A stretch of DNA of 64,000 nucleotides from Acidovorax sp. GW101-3H11 (lineage in GTDB: Bacteria; Pseudomonadota; Gammaproteobacteria; Burkholderiales; Burkholderiaceae_C), in NCBI RefSeq assembly GCF_001633105.1, contig NZ_LUKZ01000003.1:352-64351 (forward strand), read 5' to 3'. The notes below the pieces were generated by a model. That model had not been told where the DNA came from. It saw only the letters and a program-made list of their open reading frames with translations, and did no database searches. How positions within the stretch are numbered: position 1 is the stretch's first letter; each line of letters begins with the position of its first letter. Positions 55,832-64,000 of the stretch are shown here, piece by piece. The translations under genes were made by a program, and so were the position numbers.

Positions 55832-56067
55832 GCCGTGGCGAAGGTTTGCCGGGCGTGGTGGTGGATTGAGCCCCCGCTGTCGTCATCTTGATCACAGGGC
55901 GACACCACCACCGCGCCGCCCGTGATTGGGCACACGATGGCCAAGACATCAACGCCACCCCAGTGCAGCACATGCACCTGCTGTGTGGGATGGTCCAGGG
56001 TTGTGATGCGCTCGCCCGTGCTCAACATGTCCCCAAGCTGCTCAATGTCCAGGTAGCTCACTTGCAT
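55828..56067 (-). CDS. small protein of the tRNA-Arg element, 79 residues
   Basis: A 79-residue protein (MQVSYLDIEQLGDMLSTGER) with a His/Asp-rich C-terminus (CDQDDDSGGSIHHHARQTF). Function unknown. It overlaps the genes on both sides (10 bp and 4 bp), which supports translation. Confidence 0.65.
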   Translation of the reverse strand: MQVSYLDIEQLGDMLSTGERITTLDHPTQQVHVLHWGGVDVLAIVCPITGGAVVVSPCDQDDDSGGSIHHHARQTFATA

Positions 56068-56264
56068 GGCTCTGCCTCCATCAGACTGTTGATGAGGGCA
56101 GCTGTGCGCCTTGCCTTCGCCCCAGCGGCTGCAGCAGCTGCGTTCAGCTCATCACCAGGAGCAAGGCCGCCCATCAACAGCAGCAACTCTCGGTCGAGGT
56201 TGGCAAACAGGTCCGTGATCTGCGCCTGCACCATGGCCCGCTTTTGTGCTTCTTCTTGTGTCAT
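56058..56264 (-). CDS. small protein of the tRNA-Arg element, 68 residues
   Basis: A 68-residue helical protein (MTQEEAQKRAMVQAQITDLF) without a known domain. The ATG at 56264 overlaps the AlpA stop as TAATG. An ATG at 56291 is in frame but lies inside the AlpA gene. Function unknown. Confidence 0.65.
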   Translation of the reverse strand: MTQEEAQKRAMVQAQITDLFANLDRELLLLMGGLAPGDELNAAAAAAGAKARRTAALINSLMEAEPCK

Positions 56265-56443
56265 TAGCATGCCTCCCGGCTGGCAAGCCACGCTTCAACG
56301 TCGCTGCGAAGGAATCCCACGCTCCTGGGACCAAGCTGCACGGGCTTGGGGAAGCCCGGGATTTTGCGCCAGCGCGACAGCGTGGCGAGGCTGATATTCA
56401 AAAGCACGGCAGCACGCTTGGGCCGCAGAACGATACTGTCCAT
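56264..56443 (-). CDS. AlpA-like excisionase/regulator, 59 residues
   Basis: A 59-residue protein MDSIVLRPKRAAVLLNISLA that continues TLSRWRKIPGFPKPVQLGPR and SVGFLRSDVEAWLASREA. It is a winged helix-turn-helix of the MerR/AlpA family, which acts as recombination directionality factor or activator of integrase genes in P4-like elements. The start codon lies within an inverted repeat, which suggests autoregulation. TAATG couples it to the next gene. Confidence 0.85.
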   Translation of the reverse strand: MDSIVLRPKRAAVLLNISLATLSRWRKIPGFPKPVQLGPRSVGFLRSDVEAWLASREAC

Positions 56444-56477
56444 ACGAATTCCTTTGTTGTTTACGAACCTTCGTATG
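56441..56477. promoter_or_regulatory. nested palindromes upstream of the AlpA-like gene
   Basis: CATACGAA (56441-56448) pairs with TTCGTATG (56470-56477). A second palindrome ACGAACCTTCGT overlaps the right arm. The left arm includes the AlpA start codon. Possible AlpA operator. Confidence 0.55.
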
Positions 56478-56508
56478 ATTCCAAGGTGTGTCAGTTTGGA
56501 GTAGTGGG

Positions 56509-57210
56509 CTACAAATCATTTGCAGCCCACTGCTCCCACCCGAAGTATTCGTTTAGAAGGTCGCGGATTTCGCCTCGGCACTTTTTCTCCTGCTTGGGCT
56601 CCTGCCGCGTTTTGTTCCTCTTTGCGGCTACGAACTTCTCGTAGGCCACATCCTCAACGGCCTGCTTGAAGGACTCGCTGGTCATTCCGGTATGTTTTAG
56701 TTTCTGGAATGCCTCGTCCGCAGCATCAACAATCACCCGGCGCAAGCCCCATACCTCGGTCGCTCCCACCCGGTTCTTGGCCCTGAGGGCGGTAGCTAGA
56801 TTGGCAGGCATGCCGTCATACGCGCTCAGCGCTGCCAGCAGGTAGCGCACCAAGTCCGGAGTGGCAGAGCTGGCCAAGATTTCGGCGTCCGTTGGGCTCT
56901 CCGAAAATGCCTTCGCCGCACTACGCTTCAAATCTGCGAAGGCCGTTTTTGGGGAGGCGCGTTTGCCGAAAATGTGAAGGCCATCAGCTAGGTTTTTCAG
57001 GGCACCCCGCACTTCAATGTCCGCATCCTTTGCAAGCTCCTGTGAACTGCCCATGACCAGGGCCACACCATGCGCCAGCCTCTCAGAATGCATTTTCCGC
57101 ATCTCTCGAAGGTTTTTTCGCACCTCCAGGAGTTCGGCGGCCAATGTGCTCCGTTGTTGCGCCGTCAGTGCCCTGCGTGCAGCGCGTGCCTCTTCCAGCA
57201 ATTCGCTCAT
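56509..57210 (-). CDS. unknown protein coupled to the integrase, 233 residues
   Basis: A 233-residue, mainly helical protein: MSELLEEARAARRALTAQQR, a coiled-coil-like stretch LAAELLEVRKNLREMRKMHS, and a Lys/Arg-rich tail NKTRQEPKQEKKCRGEIRDL. The start at 57210 overlaps the integrase stop by ATGA. I do not recognise a family. Genes in this position in other islands are often accessory to excision or regulation, which is only a context inference. Confidence 0.75.
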   Translation of the reverse strand: MSELLEEARAARRALTAQQRSTLAAELLEVRKNLREMRKMHSERLAHGVALVMGSSQELAKDADIEVRGALKNLADGLHIFGKRASPKTAFADLKRSAAKAFSESPTDAEILASSATPDLVRYLLAALSAYDGMPANLATALRAKNRVGATEVWGLRRVIVDAADEAFQKLKHTGMTSESFKQAVEDVAYEKFVAAKRNKTRQEPKQEKKCRGEIRDLLNEYFGWEQWAANDL

Positions 57211-58454
57211 GCCGCCCGCCCAATCGGCACCACATCCGCACCACGGCGCAGCTTGTCCAAGTAGTCCGCCCACTCGATCATCATTCGCCGCCGCTGCTCC
57301 ATGAACTCCGCACGGTCATAGGCTGCGCCCAAGGGGCCACTCTTCCCGTGGGCCAACTGAGCCTCGATCACGTCGGCAGAGATGCCGTGAATGCGCTCAA
57401 TCATTAGCGTGCGCGCCATGGCCCTGAACCCGTGGGCGCTCATTTCGTCGGAGGCAAACCCCATGCGCCGCAGGGCGGCATTGATGGTGTTGTCGCTCAT
57501 GGCCCTCTCGCCTGTGCGCAAGCTGGGGAAAACGAAGCGGCCATGGCCGGTGAGGGGCTGCAGCTCTTTCAGGATGGCGATGGCCTGGGGCGCCAGGGGA
57601 ACAAAGTGCGGCCTGCCGTTGAGCTTCTGAGCAAGTCGCCGCTTCATGTCCTGGGATGGGATCGTTAGCATGGCCTTGTCCAGGTCGATCCACGCCCATT
57701 CCATCTGCCGGATGTTGCCAGGGCGCTGAAAGAGCAGGGCGGACAGTGCCAGTGCCGCCTTGGTCATGGGCTGGCCGGTGTAGCCATCAATGGCCCGTAG
57801 CAGTTCGCCCGCCTTGGTGGGTTCCAGCACGGCAGCCATGTGCTTGACCACGATAGGCTTCAATGCGCCGTGCAGGTCGGTCACGGGGCTGCGTTCACAG
57901 CGCCCGGTTTGCACGCCGTAGCGGAACACCTGCCCGGCAGTCTGGCGGAGGGTGTGGGCGGTTTCGTTGGCGCCACGTTTCTCTACTTTGCGCAGTGCAT
58001 CCAGCAGCACGGGGGCGGTGATGGCGGGCAATGTCAGCTTGCCGATGTACGGGAACAGGTCTTTCTCCATGCGCTCTATCCACCGCGCTGCATAGCGGGG
58101 GCTCCAGCCGCTGGCCTGGGTGGTGTGGAACTCCCGGGCCACTGCTTCAAAAGTGTTGGCGGCTGCTACACGGGCTGCAAGTTTCGCGGCCTTCTTGGCT
58201 GCGCTTGGGTCTATGCCTTCCGCGAGCAGTGCCCGGGCTTCGTCGCGGCGCTTTCGTGCCTTCGCCAAAGAGACTGCGGGGTACACGCCAATCGCTAGCG
58301 TTTTTTGCTCGCCCAGATGGCGGTAGCTCAGACGCCAATACTTGCCTACCGGTTTGACGTGCAGGTACAGGCCCTGCCCATCGGCGTGTTTTTTTCCCGC
58401 TGCGACGCTGGGATCGTGCTTGATGTTCTTTACGAAGGTGTCGGTAAGTGCCAT
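57207..58454 (-). CDS. tyrosine integrase, P4-like
   Basis: A 415-residue recombinase with the N-terminal DUF4102-type domain (MALTDTFVKNIKHDPSVAAG, TLAIGVYPAVSLAKARKRRD), a core-binding region, and catalytic residues in LLFQRPGNIRQMEWAW (Arg), HGFRAMARTLM (His-x-x-Arg) and LAHGKSGPLGAAYDR (His and Tyr). I use the ATG at 58454; the frame is open to 58514. It points away from tRNA-Arg, as integrases inserted at tRNA ends often do. Confidence 0.93.
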   Translation of the reverse strand: MALTDTFVKNIKHDPSVAAGKKHADGQGLYLHVKPVGKYWRLSYRHLGEQKTLAIGVYPAVSLAKARKRRDEARALLAEGIDPSAAKKAAKLAARVAAANTFEAVAREFHTTQASGWSPRYAARWIERMEKDLFPYIGKLTLPAITAPVLLDALRKVEKRGANETAHTLRQTAGQVFRYGVQTGRCERSPVTDLHGALKPIVVKHMAAVLEPTKAGELLRAIDGYTGQPMTKAALALSALLFQRPGNIRQMEWAWIDLDKAMLTIPSQDMKRRLAQKLNGRPHFVPLAPQAIAILKELQPLTGHGRFVFPSLRTGERAMSDNTINAALRRMGFASDEMSAHGFRAMARTLMIERIHGISADVIEAQLAHGKSGPLGAAYDRAEFMEQRRRMMIEWADYLDKLRRGADVVPIGRAA

Positions 58455-58564
58455 GTGCGCCCTGCTGTTGGTATCTGCTCCGCTGGTATGTTCAGGTTCC
58501 AACAGAAATACCAACTTTTTGTTGGTATGTCATGGTACGTAGTGAGTCCCGGTGAGACAACAAA

Positions 58565-58600
58565 AAACCCGCTAAGCCAATAGGCATGCGGGTTTTTGAT
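58565..58600. terminator. hairpin between integrase and tRNA-Arg
   Basis: AAAAACCCGC and GCGGGTTTTT around a 15-base loop; works as a terminator on either strand. Confidence 0.7.
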
Positions 58601-58629
58601 GTGTTCTGAGTCGGTGTGAGACGTCTATT

Positions 58630-58706
58630 TGGCCTGCCCGGAGGGACTCGAACCCCCGACCTATAGCTTAGAAGGCTATTGCTCTATCCAGTTGAGCTAC
58701 GGGCAG
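58630..58706 (-). tRNA. tRNA-Arg (UCU)
   Basis: 77-nt cloverleaf on the minus strand: acceptor CTGCCCG/CGGGCAG, anticodon loop CTTCTAA (anticodon TCT), T-arm GGTTCGAGTCC, discriminator G and encoded CCA. Its 3' end is the integration point of the 4.3-kb element, and the gene stays complete. Confidence 0.95.
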
Positions 58707-58900
58707 AAAGGCTTTCGGCGGTGATGCCTACTGGCTGGGCGGAGTGTCCGCCCCTGCGTTGGTGCAGAGGCAGGATCATACCCGCCACGGCGGCGCCCTC
58801 TTGCAAGAAGCCCTCTGATTTTGCAGTGCAGGCGGGGATGCGGTTATAACGAGGCCATGCGCGGGCGCACGAGGCGCTCTCCCCTCCAGCACACATCACC

Positions 58901-60640
58901 ATGCCGCACAGCGTTTCCCTTATCCACACCATTGCCGCAGCCCTTGGGCTGGCGCTGGCGCTGGGTTTTCTGGCAACACGTCTGCGTTTGCCGGCGCTGG
59001 TGGGCTATTTGTTGGCAGGGGTGGCGATCGGGCCGTTCACCCCGGGGTTTGTTGCGGATGCGGCCATGGCCAGTCAGTTGGCCGAGATTGGTGTGATGCT
59101 GCTGATGTTTGGCGTGGGCCTGCATTTCTCGCTGGGGGACCTGCTGGCGGTGCGCAAGATTGCCGTCCCTGGGGCGGTGGTGCAGATGATGGTGGCTACG
59201 GCGCTGGGTATGGCACTGGCCACCTGGTGGGGGTGGAGCCTGGGCGGGGCGCTGGTGTTTGGGCTTTCGCTGTCGGTGGCGAGCACGGTGGTGCTGCTGC
59301 GGGCCCTGGAGACGCTGGGCATTCTGGACAGCTACACCGGCCGCATCGCCGTGGGCTGGCTGGTGGTGGAAGACCTGGCCATGGTGCTGGTGCTGGTGCT
59401 GTTGCCCCCGCTGGCCGGGTGGCTGGGGAGCAGCGCTGGCGCGGAGTTGGACGCCGCACAGCTGGGGCGCACGGTGGGCTGGACGCTGCTCCAGGTCGGG
59501 GGCTTTGTGGCCCTGATGCTGCTGGTGGGGCGTCGCTTGTTCCCCTGGGTGCTGTGGCAGGTGGCGCGCACCGGTTCACGCGAGCTGTTCACCTTGTGTG
59601 TGGTGGCGGCGGCAGTGGGGATTGCGTTCGGGTCGGCCGCGTTGTTTGGTGTGTCGTTTGCGCTCGGCGCTTTTTTTGCCGGCATGGTGATGCGTGAATC
59701 CGAGTTTGCCCACCGGGCCGCGCACGAGTCCCTGCCGCTGCGCGATGCCTTTGCCGTGCTGTTTTTTGTGTCGGTGGGCATGCTGTTCAACCCTGCCGTG
59801 CTGTGGGAGCGGCCTTTGCAGGTGCTGGCGGTGGTGGCGATCATCATGGTGGGCAAAACACTGGCGGCGGCTGCGCTGGTGCTGGCGTTCCGCTACCCCC
59901 TCAACACGGCGCTCACGGTGTCGGCCAGCCTGGCGCAGATTGGCGAGTTCTCGTTCATCCTGGTGGCCCTGGGGGCATCGCTGGGCCTGTTGCCGCCCGA
60001 AGGCGCCAGCCTGGTACTGGCAGGGGCGCTGATTTCGATGGCGCTCAACCCCTTGCTCTTTCATGCGATTGCGCCGCTGCAGGACTGGCTGCGGGCCCGC
60101 TCGGCCTGGGCGCGGCGGCTGGAGCAGCGCGATGACCCGCTGGCCGAGCTGCCGATGAGCACGGATTCGCGCTACCTTGCCCGCCAGGTGGTGCTGGTGG
60201 GGTACGGCCGTGTAGGGCGGCGTGTAGCAGGCGCTCTGGCTGCACACGACATTCCGTTTGTGGTGGCCGAGCAGAACCGCGAGCTGGTGGAGTCGCTGCG
60301 GGCCGAGGGCATTGCGGCTGTGTTTGGCGACGCGGTAGAACCCGCCGTGTTGATCCAGGCACACATCGCCCGGGCCGCCATGCTGGTGATTGCCACGCCC
60401 GACTCTCTCAACGTGCGGCAGATCATTGCCACGGCGGTCACGTTGAACCCTGCCATCGAGACCGTGGTGCGCAGCCACAGCGAGGATGAGGCGCGCCGGC
60501 TGGTGCAGGAGTGTGATAGCACCGTGGTATTTCTGGCCGAAGATGCGCTGGCCCAGCTGATGTCGCACCATGTGCTGGAGCGGTCCCGGGAGCGGCAGGC
60601 GCGCTCCACCGGCCCTGCGCCCCTGCATGGACCGGTGTGA
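58901..60640 (+). CDS. CPA2-family cation:proton antiporter (KefB/YbaL type)
   Basis: A 579-residue protein with about 12 membrane helices in the first 390 residues (for example FGLSLSVASTVVLLRALETL and SFALGAFFAGMVMRESEFAH) and a cytosolic TrkA-N domain (QVVLVGYGRVGRRVAGALAA, FGDAVEPAVL). This is the KefB/KefC/YbaL layout, which exchanges K+ or Na+ for H+. The ion is not decided by sequence here. Start ATG at 58901. Confidence 0.9.
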   Translation: MPHSVSLIHTIAAALGLALALGFLATRLRLPALVGYLLAGVAIGPFTPGFVADAAMASQLAEIGVMLLMFGVGLHFSLGDLLAVRKIAVPGAVVQMMVATALGMALATWWGWSLGGALVFGLSLSVASTVVLLRALETLGILDSYTGRIAVGWLVVEDLAMVLVLVLLPPLAGWLGSSAGAELDAAQLGRTVGWTLLQVGGFVALMLLVGRRLFPWVLWQVARTGSRELFTLCVVAAAVGIAFGSAALFGVSFALGAFFAGMVMRESEFAHRAAHESLPLRDAFAVLFFVSVGMLFNPAVLWERPLQVLAVVAIIMVGKTLAAAALVLAFRYPLNTALTVSASLAQIGEFSFILVALGASLGLLPPEGASLVLAGALISMALNPLLFHAIAPLQDWLRARSAWARRLEQRDDPLAELPMSTDSRYLARQVVLVGYGRVGRRVAGALAAHDIPFVVAEQNRELVESLRAEGIAAVFGDAVEPAVLIQAHIARAAMLVIATPDSLNVRQIIATAVTLNPAIETVVRSHSEDEARRLVQECDSTVVFLAEDALAQLMSHHVLERSRERQARSTGPAPLHGPV

Positions 60641-60945
60641 TTCAAGAAAAAACAGGGCTCTGCGCGCGACCATAAAGGATTTATTGCTATTTATTTGATA
60701 GCAATTCCATGGCGTCGCCTTTTTGGGGGATAACCCAGTGCGCCTCCACCTGTTCTGAAGCGGCCCGCACGTGGCCGACGGCCCTGCCCAAAGCAGGCTG
60801 GCCATGTCGGCCGTCAAACACCCCTCGCTGTCACCGGGGCACCGGCACGTTTTGGCGGCCGCAGGCCCTCTCTGTGCAGGCGGTCTGCCCCGCCGCCACA
60901 GCGGCCGAGGGTGCCGCGCCCTTTCGTCGGGGCGCGGTTCTTCAA
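60641..60945. other. intergenic stretch with AGCTATT-type repeat, copy 5
   Basis: 305 bp with no supportable gene. Positions 60674-60706 hold TTATTGCTATTTATTTGATAGCAA, a GCTAT/ATAGC hairpin like the other copies. The rest shows nothing recognisable. Confidence 0.5.
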
Positions 60946-62754
60946 TTACTCGGTTTCTTCAAACACCAAGGCGGGCGTGGCCATGACGCGGGCCATCTGG
61001 CCCAGGTCTTCGATCATCCGGTTGGCGAAGTAGCTGTTCTGCGTGTCTGGCTCCAGCGCGGCCACGGCCAGGTTGGCGCGGGGCTGGTTCAGCGGGACAT
61101 AGAAGCTGCCCGCCGGGGCATCCACGGCGCTGCGCACGGTGGACACCTGGACACGCACGATGCCGGTGCCCCCAGCAATGGTTCCAATCACGTCCTGGCG
61201 GTCGCCGGTTTCGCGCGCGGTTTCCCGGTAGGTTTCGGCCAGCATGGCGCCGGGCTCGGCCACGCGCATCACTTGCAGGCCCAGCAGCCGCAGGCGCTCC
61301 ACCGCCGCTGTAGAGCCCGCCGCCAGCCAGTACCCGCAGGGGCGGGCGCGCGACTTGGTGGCCCGCAGGGTGAGCGACGAGTTCCAGTCCACGCGGATGG
61401 TGCGGTCTGCACCAGTCTCCGGGTCCAGGAAGTCCAGGTCCCGCTGGGTGGGGGTGGCTGCCGCCTCGACCACCACCTGATCGCGGCAGGCCTGGGCGCT
61501 CACGTCCCGGGCGACAAACGAACGCACCTGTTCGAGGTTGGCGGCCCGCTCGGCCGTGCTGCGCAGGGCGCTGGAGATGGCGGTGACCTGCGAATGCACG
61601 CGGCGCTGGATGTGCATGCGGCCAATGCCCACGCCGCGTGTCTCGATGAGCAGGCTGACGGTGTTCTTGAGGCCATTCACGTTGCGCCCCGTGTCGGGCT
61701 GTGTGCCGCCCATGGAGATGCGCTTGTCCTCCAGATTGGTCGAGGTGGTGTAGTACCAGTCGCTGGCGATGCCCTGGGCCTTGAGCGCGGCCACCATGGG
61801 CTGGTGGTACCACTCCTGCGATGCCTTGGTCAGGAACTCGGGGTAGTTGGCCGTGGTGGTGTACTGCAGCAGGGCGTCGTAGCGCTGGACGGCGTTGAAC
61901 TTCTGCAGGTACCGGCCCACCACGGTGTATTCGTGGGCATCCACCACCAGGATGGGACGGTAGTCGTTGATGACCCGGGCCAGTGCGCGGGCCTCGGGGG
62001 TGTTGAGCAGCAGGTGGTCGCGGTTCATGTCCGTGCCGTTGGCCGTGACGCGGGTGCCCACCTCGGCGCCATCGGGGTTGGCGCGGGGCACCACCACCAC
62101 GTTGATGCGGTCCAGCAGCGGCTCCAGCAGCCCCTGGGCCAGTTCACTGCTGATGACCAGCAAGGCTTCGCTGCCTGCGGGCTCATCGCCATGCTGCTGG
62201 CCGATCAGCACCACCGTGGGACGGCCGCTGTTGTCCAGGCTGGCGGGGTCGGTGCCTGCTGCGCGGGTGAGCAGCAGCCCCTGGATGGGCTCGCCGCGCT
62301 GCGAGGTGCCGATGTTGAGCAGCTTGGTGCGTGTAGCGCTACGGGGGACTGCATCCGACAGGGACCGCAGCCATTGGCCCAGCTCGGCGTTGGTGGTGAA
62401 GGCCCGGCGATCCTGTGCCAACCCTGGGGTGTTGTAGGACGTTGGCGGGTTGGGGAAACGTGCGGCCACGGCAGCGCTGTAAGGCGGTGCCATGGGGCCT
62501 TCGTTCTGCACCACCAGCGGCGCAGTCGGGGGCAGGGGGGGGGACACCACGGCCGCGCGCTGTGGCGGCTGCTGCGGTGGCAGTTGCTGCTGGCCCAGCG
62601 GTGCAGGCACCACCGTGCCTTGTTGCGCGCGCGGCAGTGGGGCTGGTGCGGTGGGCCGCTGGGCAGCTGGTGTGGAGGGCCAGGGGGGCAGCGGTGTGCT
62701 GCCACAGGCCGTGAGCAGCAGGGCAGCGAGGGTGGCTGAGGTTGTCCAGCGCAT
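60946..62754 (-). CDS. M14-like metallopeptidase lipoprotein
   Basis: A 602-residue protein. The N-terminus is a lipoprotein signal (MRWTTSATLAALLLTACGST with lipobox LTAC), followed by a Pro/Gln-rich linker. The peptidase domain has zinc ligands in GQQHGDEPAGSEALLVISSE, Asn/Arg in MNRDHLLL, VVDAHEYTVVGRYL and a catalytic Glu in LLIETRGVGIGRMH. This fits the M14 (carboxypeptidase) fold with a lipid-anchored periplasmic site. I use the ATG at 62754; ATGs at 62829 and 62973 would give longer versions. Substrate unknown. Confidence 0.85.
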   Translation of the reverse strand: MRWTTSATLAALLLTACGSTPLPPWPSTPAAQRPTAPAPLPRAQQGTVVPAPLGQQQLPPQQPPQRAAVVSPPLPPTAPLVVQNEGPMAPPYSAAVAARFPNPPTSYNTPGLAQDRRAFTTNAELGQWLRSLSDAVPRSATRTKLLNIGTSQRGEPIQGLLLTRAAGTDPASLDNSGRPTVVLIGQQHGDEPAGSEALLVISSELAQGLLEPLLDRINVVVVPRANPDGAEVGTRVTANGTDMNRDHLLLNTPEARALARVINDYRPILVVDAHEYTVVGRYLQKFNAVQRYDALLQYTTTANYPEFLTKASQEWYHQPMVAALKAQGIASDWYYTTSTNLEDKRISMGGTQPDTGRNVNGLKNTVSLLIETRGVGIGRMHIQRRVHSQVTAISSALRSTAERAANLEQVRSFVARDVSAQACRDQVVVEAAATPTQRDLDFLDPETGADRTIRVDWNSSLTLRATKSRARPCGYWLAAGSTAAVERLRLLGLQVMRVAEPGAMLAETYRETARETGDRQDVIGTIAGGTGIVRVQVSTVRSAVDAPAGSFYVPLNQPRANLAVAALEPDTQNSYFANRMIEDLGQMARVMATPALVFEETE

Positions 62755-62991
62755 GGCCCGCAAAGAAACCGTGACGGGGTGGGCGGTGTCTGTCCCTGCG
62801 GGGGGCGTGCGGCGAAGAGATGGGTGCATGGTCATGGGTGTTCTGCCAAGGGATGCCTCGCTGGGGGGCGTCTGTGCCGTTGATATTACCTGTGCAGTTG
62901 TGCCCAGCTGTATCGGCGTACATCCCGTTGCAATGCGCTGGTTGACACGGCGAGGGCCTGTGCTCTGGGCCAAATGGTCTTGTGGCGATGG

Positions 62992-64000
62992 CTACGGTGG
63001 TGACTGTGGTGTTGCGGGCGGCATCTTGAGCCGCAGCAGCGCACGCACAAACCCGTGGTCGGACCGGGTGCGGTCGCGGCTTTCGTGCAGGTGGTCGTTG
63101 AAGTAGTCCACCCGGCGCACATCGCCCACGCTGTTGCGCCCGGTGGCCATGAACTCTTCGCTCACCAGGATCTGGTCGAGCACGGAGGGGGAGCCCTGGT
63201 GGATGTGCGAATACGCCACATCTTTTTTCAGCGCGGCGTCGCCCTGGAGGTCGTAGGCATTGAACAGGGCCACATCCCTGGCCGACCGGTCGTAGGCGAT
63301 CTCGGTGGTGGCACAGATGAGTTGCGTGGTCACGCTGTCGGGCGTGTCGTTGAAGTCGCCCAGCACCACCAGCGGGATGTTGGTGCGGTGTAGGAGGTCG
63401 ATGACCAGGCAGCGCAGTGCCATGGCTTCGGCACCCCGCATGACCAGCGAGCGCAGCGAGGCCAGCGCCATCACCTTGCGGTCGTCGCGGTCCTCGGTGG
63501 GGTGGCCCTGCGCATCCTGCAGAAACTTGGGGCGTTTGGATTTGAGGTGTGCGGTCAGCACATTGAGGGGCTGACCATGTTTCATGCGCAGCGTGGCGAC
63601 CAGGGGCGGGCGCTCGAAGCGGGTGTGCGGCCCCATGCCGGGCACCTCCACCTGGAAGCCCGGGGGGAAGTCAGGAAACGACTGCAGGGCCTCCACCTTG
63701 AGCCGTGTGGCAATGCCCACGCGGGGTGTGCCTTGTGCGCCATGGCGCCCGGTGTCGTTCTCGGCACCGGGGACGGCCACAAAGTCGTAGCGCAGGCCGC
63801 TGCGGCCCAGGGCGCCCTTGAAGGCGGCTTCATCCCAGACCTCCTGCACCGCCAGCACATCGGCGTTGAGCATGCGCAGGCGCTCCCCCAGCCAGGTGAG
63901 CTTGCGCTCGAACTCTGCGGCGCTGTAAGGCTCCTGGTTTTCATAGAACATGCGCCCGGGGTTGGCCAGGTTCAACACATTGCAGGTGGCCACCATCAGG
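62992..64000 (-). CDS. endonuclease/exonuclease/phosphatase-family protein, 5' end at the window edge
   Basis: At least 334 residues. It has VATCNVLNLANPGRMFYENQ, LAVQEVWDEAAF, VVLGDFNDTPDS and the C-terminal catalytic DRTRSDHGFVRALLRL, which are hallmarks of the EEP fold (Mg-dependent phosphodiester hydrolases). An ATG lies at 63996, but the frame continues to the edge and family members usually have a few more residues before this motif, so the true start may be outside. Substrate unknown. Confidence 0.8.
   Translation of the reverse strand, partial: LMVATCNVLNLANPGRMFYENQEPYSAAEFERKLTWLGERLRMLNADVLAVQEVWDEAAFKGALGRSGLRYDFVAVPGAENDTGRHGAQGTPRVGIATRLKVEALQSFPDFPPGFQVEVPGMGPHTRFERPPLVATLRMKHGQPLNVLTAHLKSKRPKFLQDAQGHPTEDRDDRKVMALASLRSLVMRGAEAMALRCLVIDLLHRTNIPLVVLGDFNDTPDSVTTQLICATTEIAYDRSARDVALFNAYDLQGDAALKKDVAYSHIHQGSPSVLDQILVSEEFMATGRNSVGDVRRVDYFNDHLHESRDRTRSDHGFVRALLRLKMPPATPQSPP

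Larger units (their letters stand above)
54332..58644. mobile_element. small integrated element at the 3' end of tRNA-Arg(UCU)
   Basis: A tyrosine integrase gene lies just beyond the 3' end of tRNA-Arg and is followed by a translationally coupled unknown gene, an AlpA-like regulator, three small coupled genes and the non-coding region. The right end is inside the tRNA. The left end is placed tentatively at GCCCGGAGG (54332-54340), which matches the tRNA segment at 58636-58644. No replication, packaging or conjugation genes are recognised. Confidence 0.6.

Noticed and set aside
60709-62739. Plus-strand open frame opposite the M14-like gene
   Set aside because: The minus-strand frame has lipobox and peptidase motifs.

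Overview
The window looks like the chromosome of a beta-proteobacterium of the family Comamonadaceae, most like Acidovorax. This rests on high-GC coding sequence, an EF-P with Arg32 next to an EarP-type rhamnosyltransferase, PhaR, several Bug-type solute-binding proteins, and short AGCTATT-type intergenic repeats. The species assignment is inference from gene content, not from a database match.

Layout. 1-1022: an ISAs1-family transposase cut by the window edge, with an 84-bp tandem duplication at its 5' end. 1.2-8.4 kb: mfd, a DUF4253-like gene, ispD and ispF, with a 111-bp palindromic repeat between ispD and ispF. 8.4-15.3 kb: a PNPOx-like flavoprotein divergent from a MocR regulator, then a D-glucarate cluster (LacI regulator, kdgD, Bug protein, gudD) with a perfect LacI-type operator. 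15.4-21 kb: a PadR regulator divergent from a FadH-like enoate reductase with two palindromic operators, an NTF2-like protein, and an EnvZ/OmpR-type two-component pair. About 21.06-29.49 kb: an Inovirus (filamentous phage) prophage with repressor, Rep, ssDNA-binding protein, coat proteins, TspB/pIII-like adhesin, DUF2523, Zot, a secreted cargo protein and a small serine recombinase. 29.6-37.2 kb: SIMPL protein, SDR/AraC pair, 3-hydroxybutyrate dehydrogenase, alpha/beta hydrolase, relA and tRNA-Val(GAC). 37.4-37.65 kb: a 266-bp MITE-like element. 38-50 kb: phaR, rimO, efp, earP, a LysR gene, a CoA-transferase/HMG-CoA-lyase-like/two-Bug catabolic operon, uvrC and pgsA. 50.2-54.1 kb: tartrate dehydrogenase, hupB, tRNA-Val(UAC), ppiD and tRNA-His. 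About 54.3-58.6 kb: a small integrated element at the 3' end of tRNA-Arg(UCU), with a tyrosine integrase, AlpA-like regulator, four unrecognised proteins and a long structured non-coding stretch. 58.9-64 kb: a CPA2 antiporter, an M14-like peptidase lipoprotein and an endonuclease/exonuclease/phosphatase-family protein that reaches the window edge.

How the genes fit together. GudD and KdgD are consecutive steps from glucarate to 2-oxoglutarate semialdehyde, probably under the divergent LacI protein. EarP is the known modifier of the EF-P Arg32 seen here. The prophage has the normal inovirus order (replication, ssDNA binding, coat, adsorption, assembly). Its probable integrase is a serine recombinase, as described for some Ralstonia filamentous phages. 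The tRNA-Arg element carries no recognisable replication, packaging or conjugation gene, so it may be a satellite or a decayed island. It and the palindromic repeats are the least explained parts of the window.
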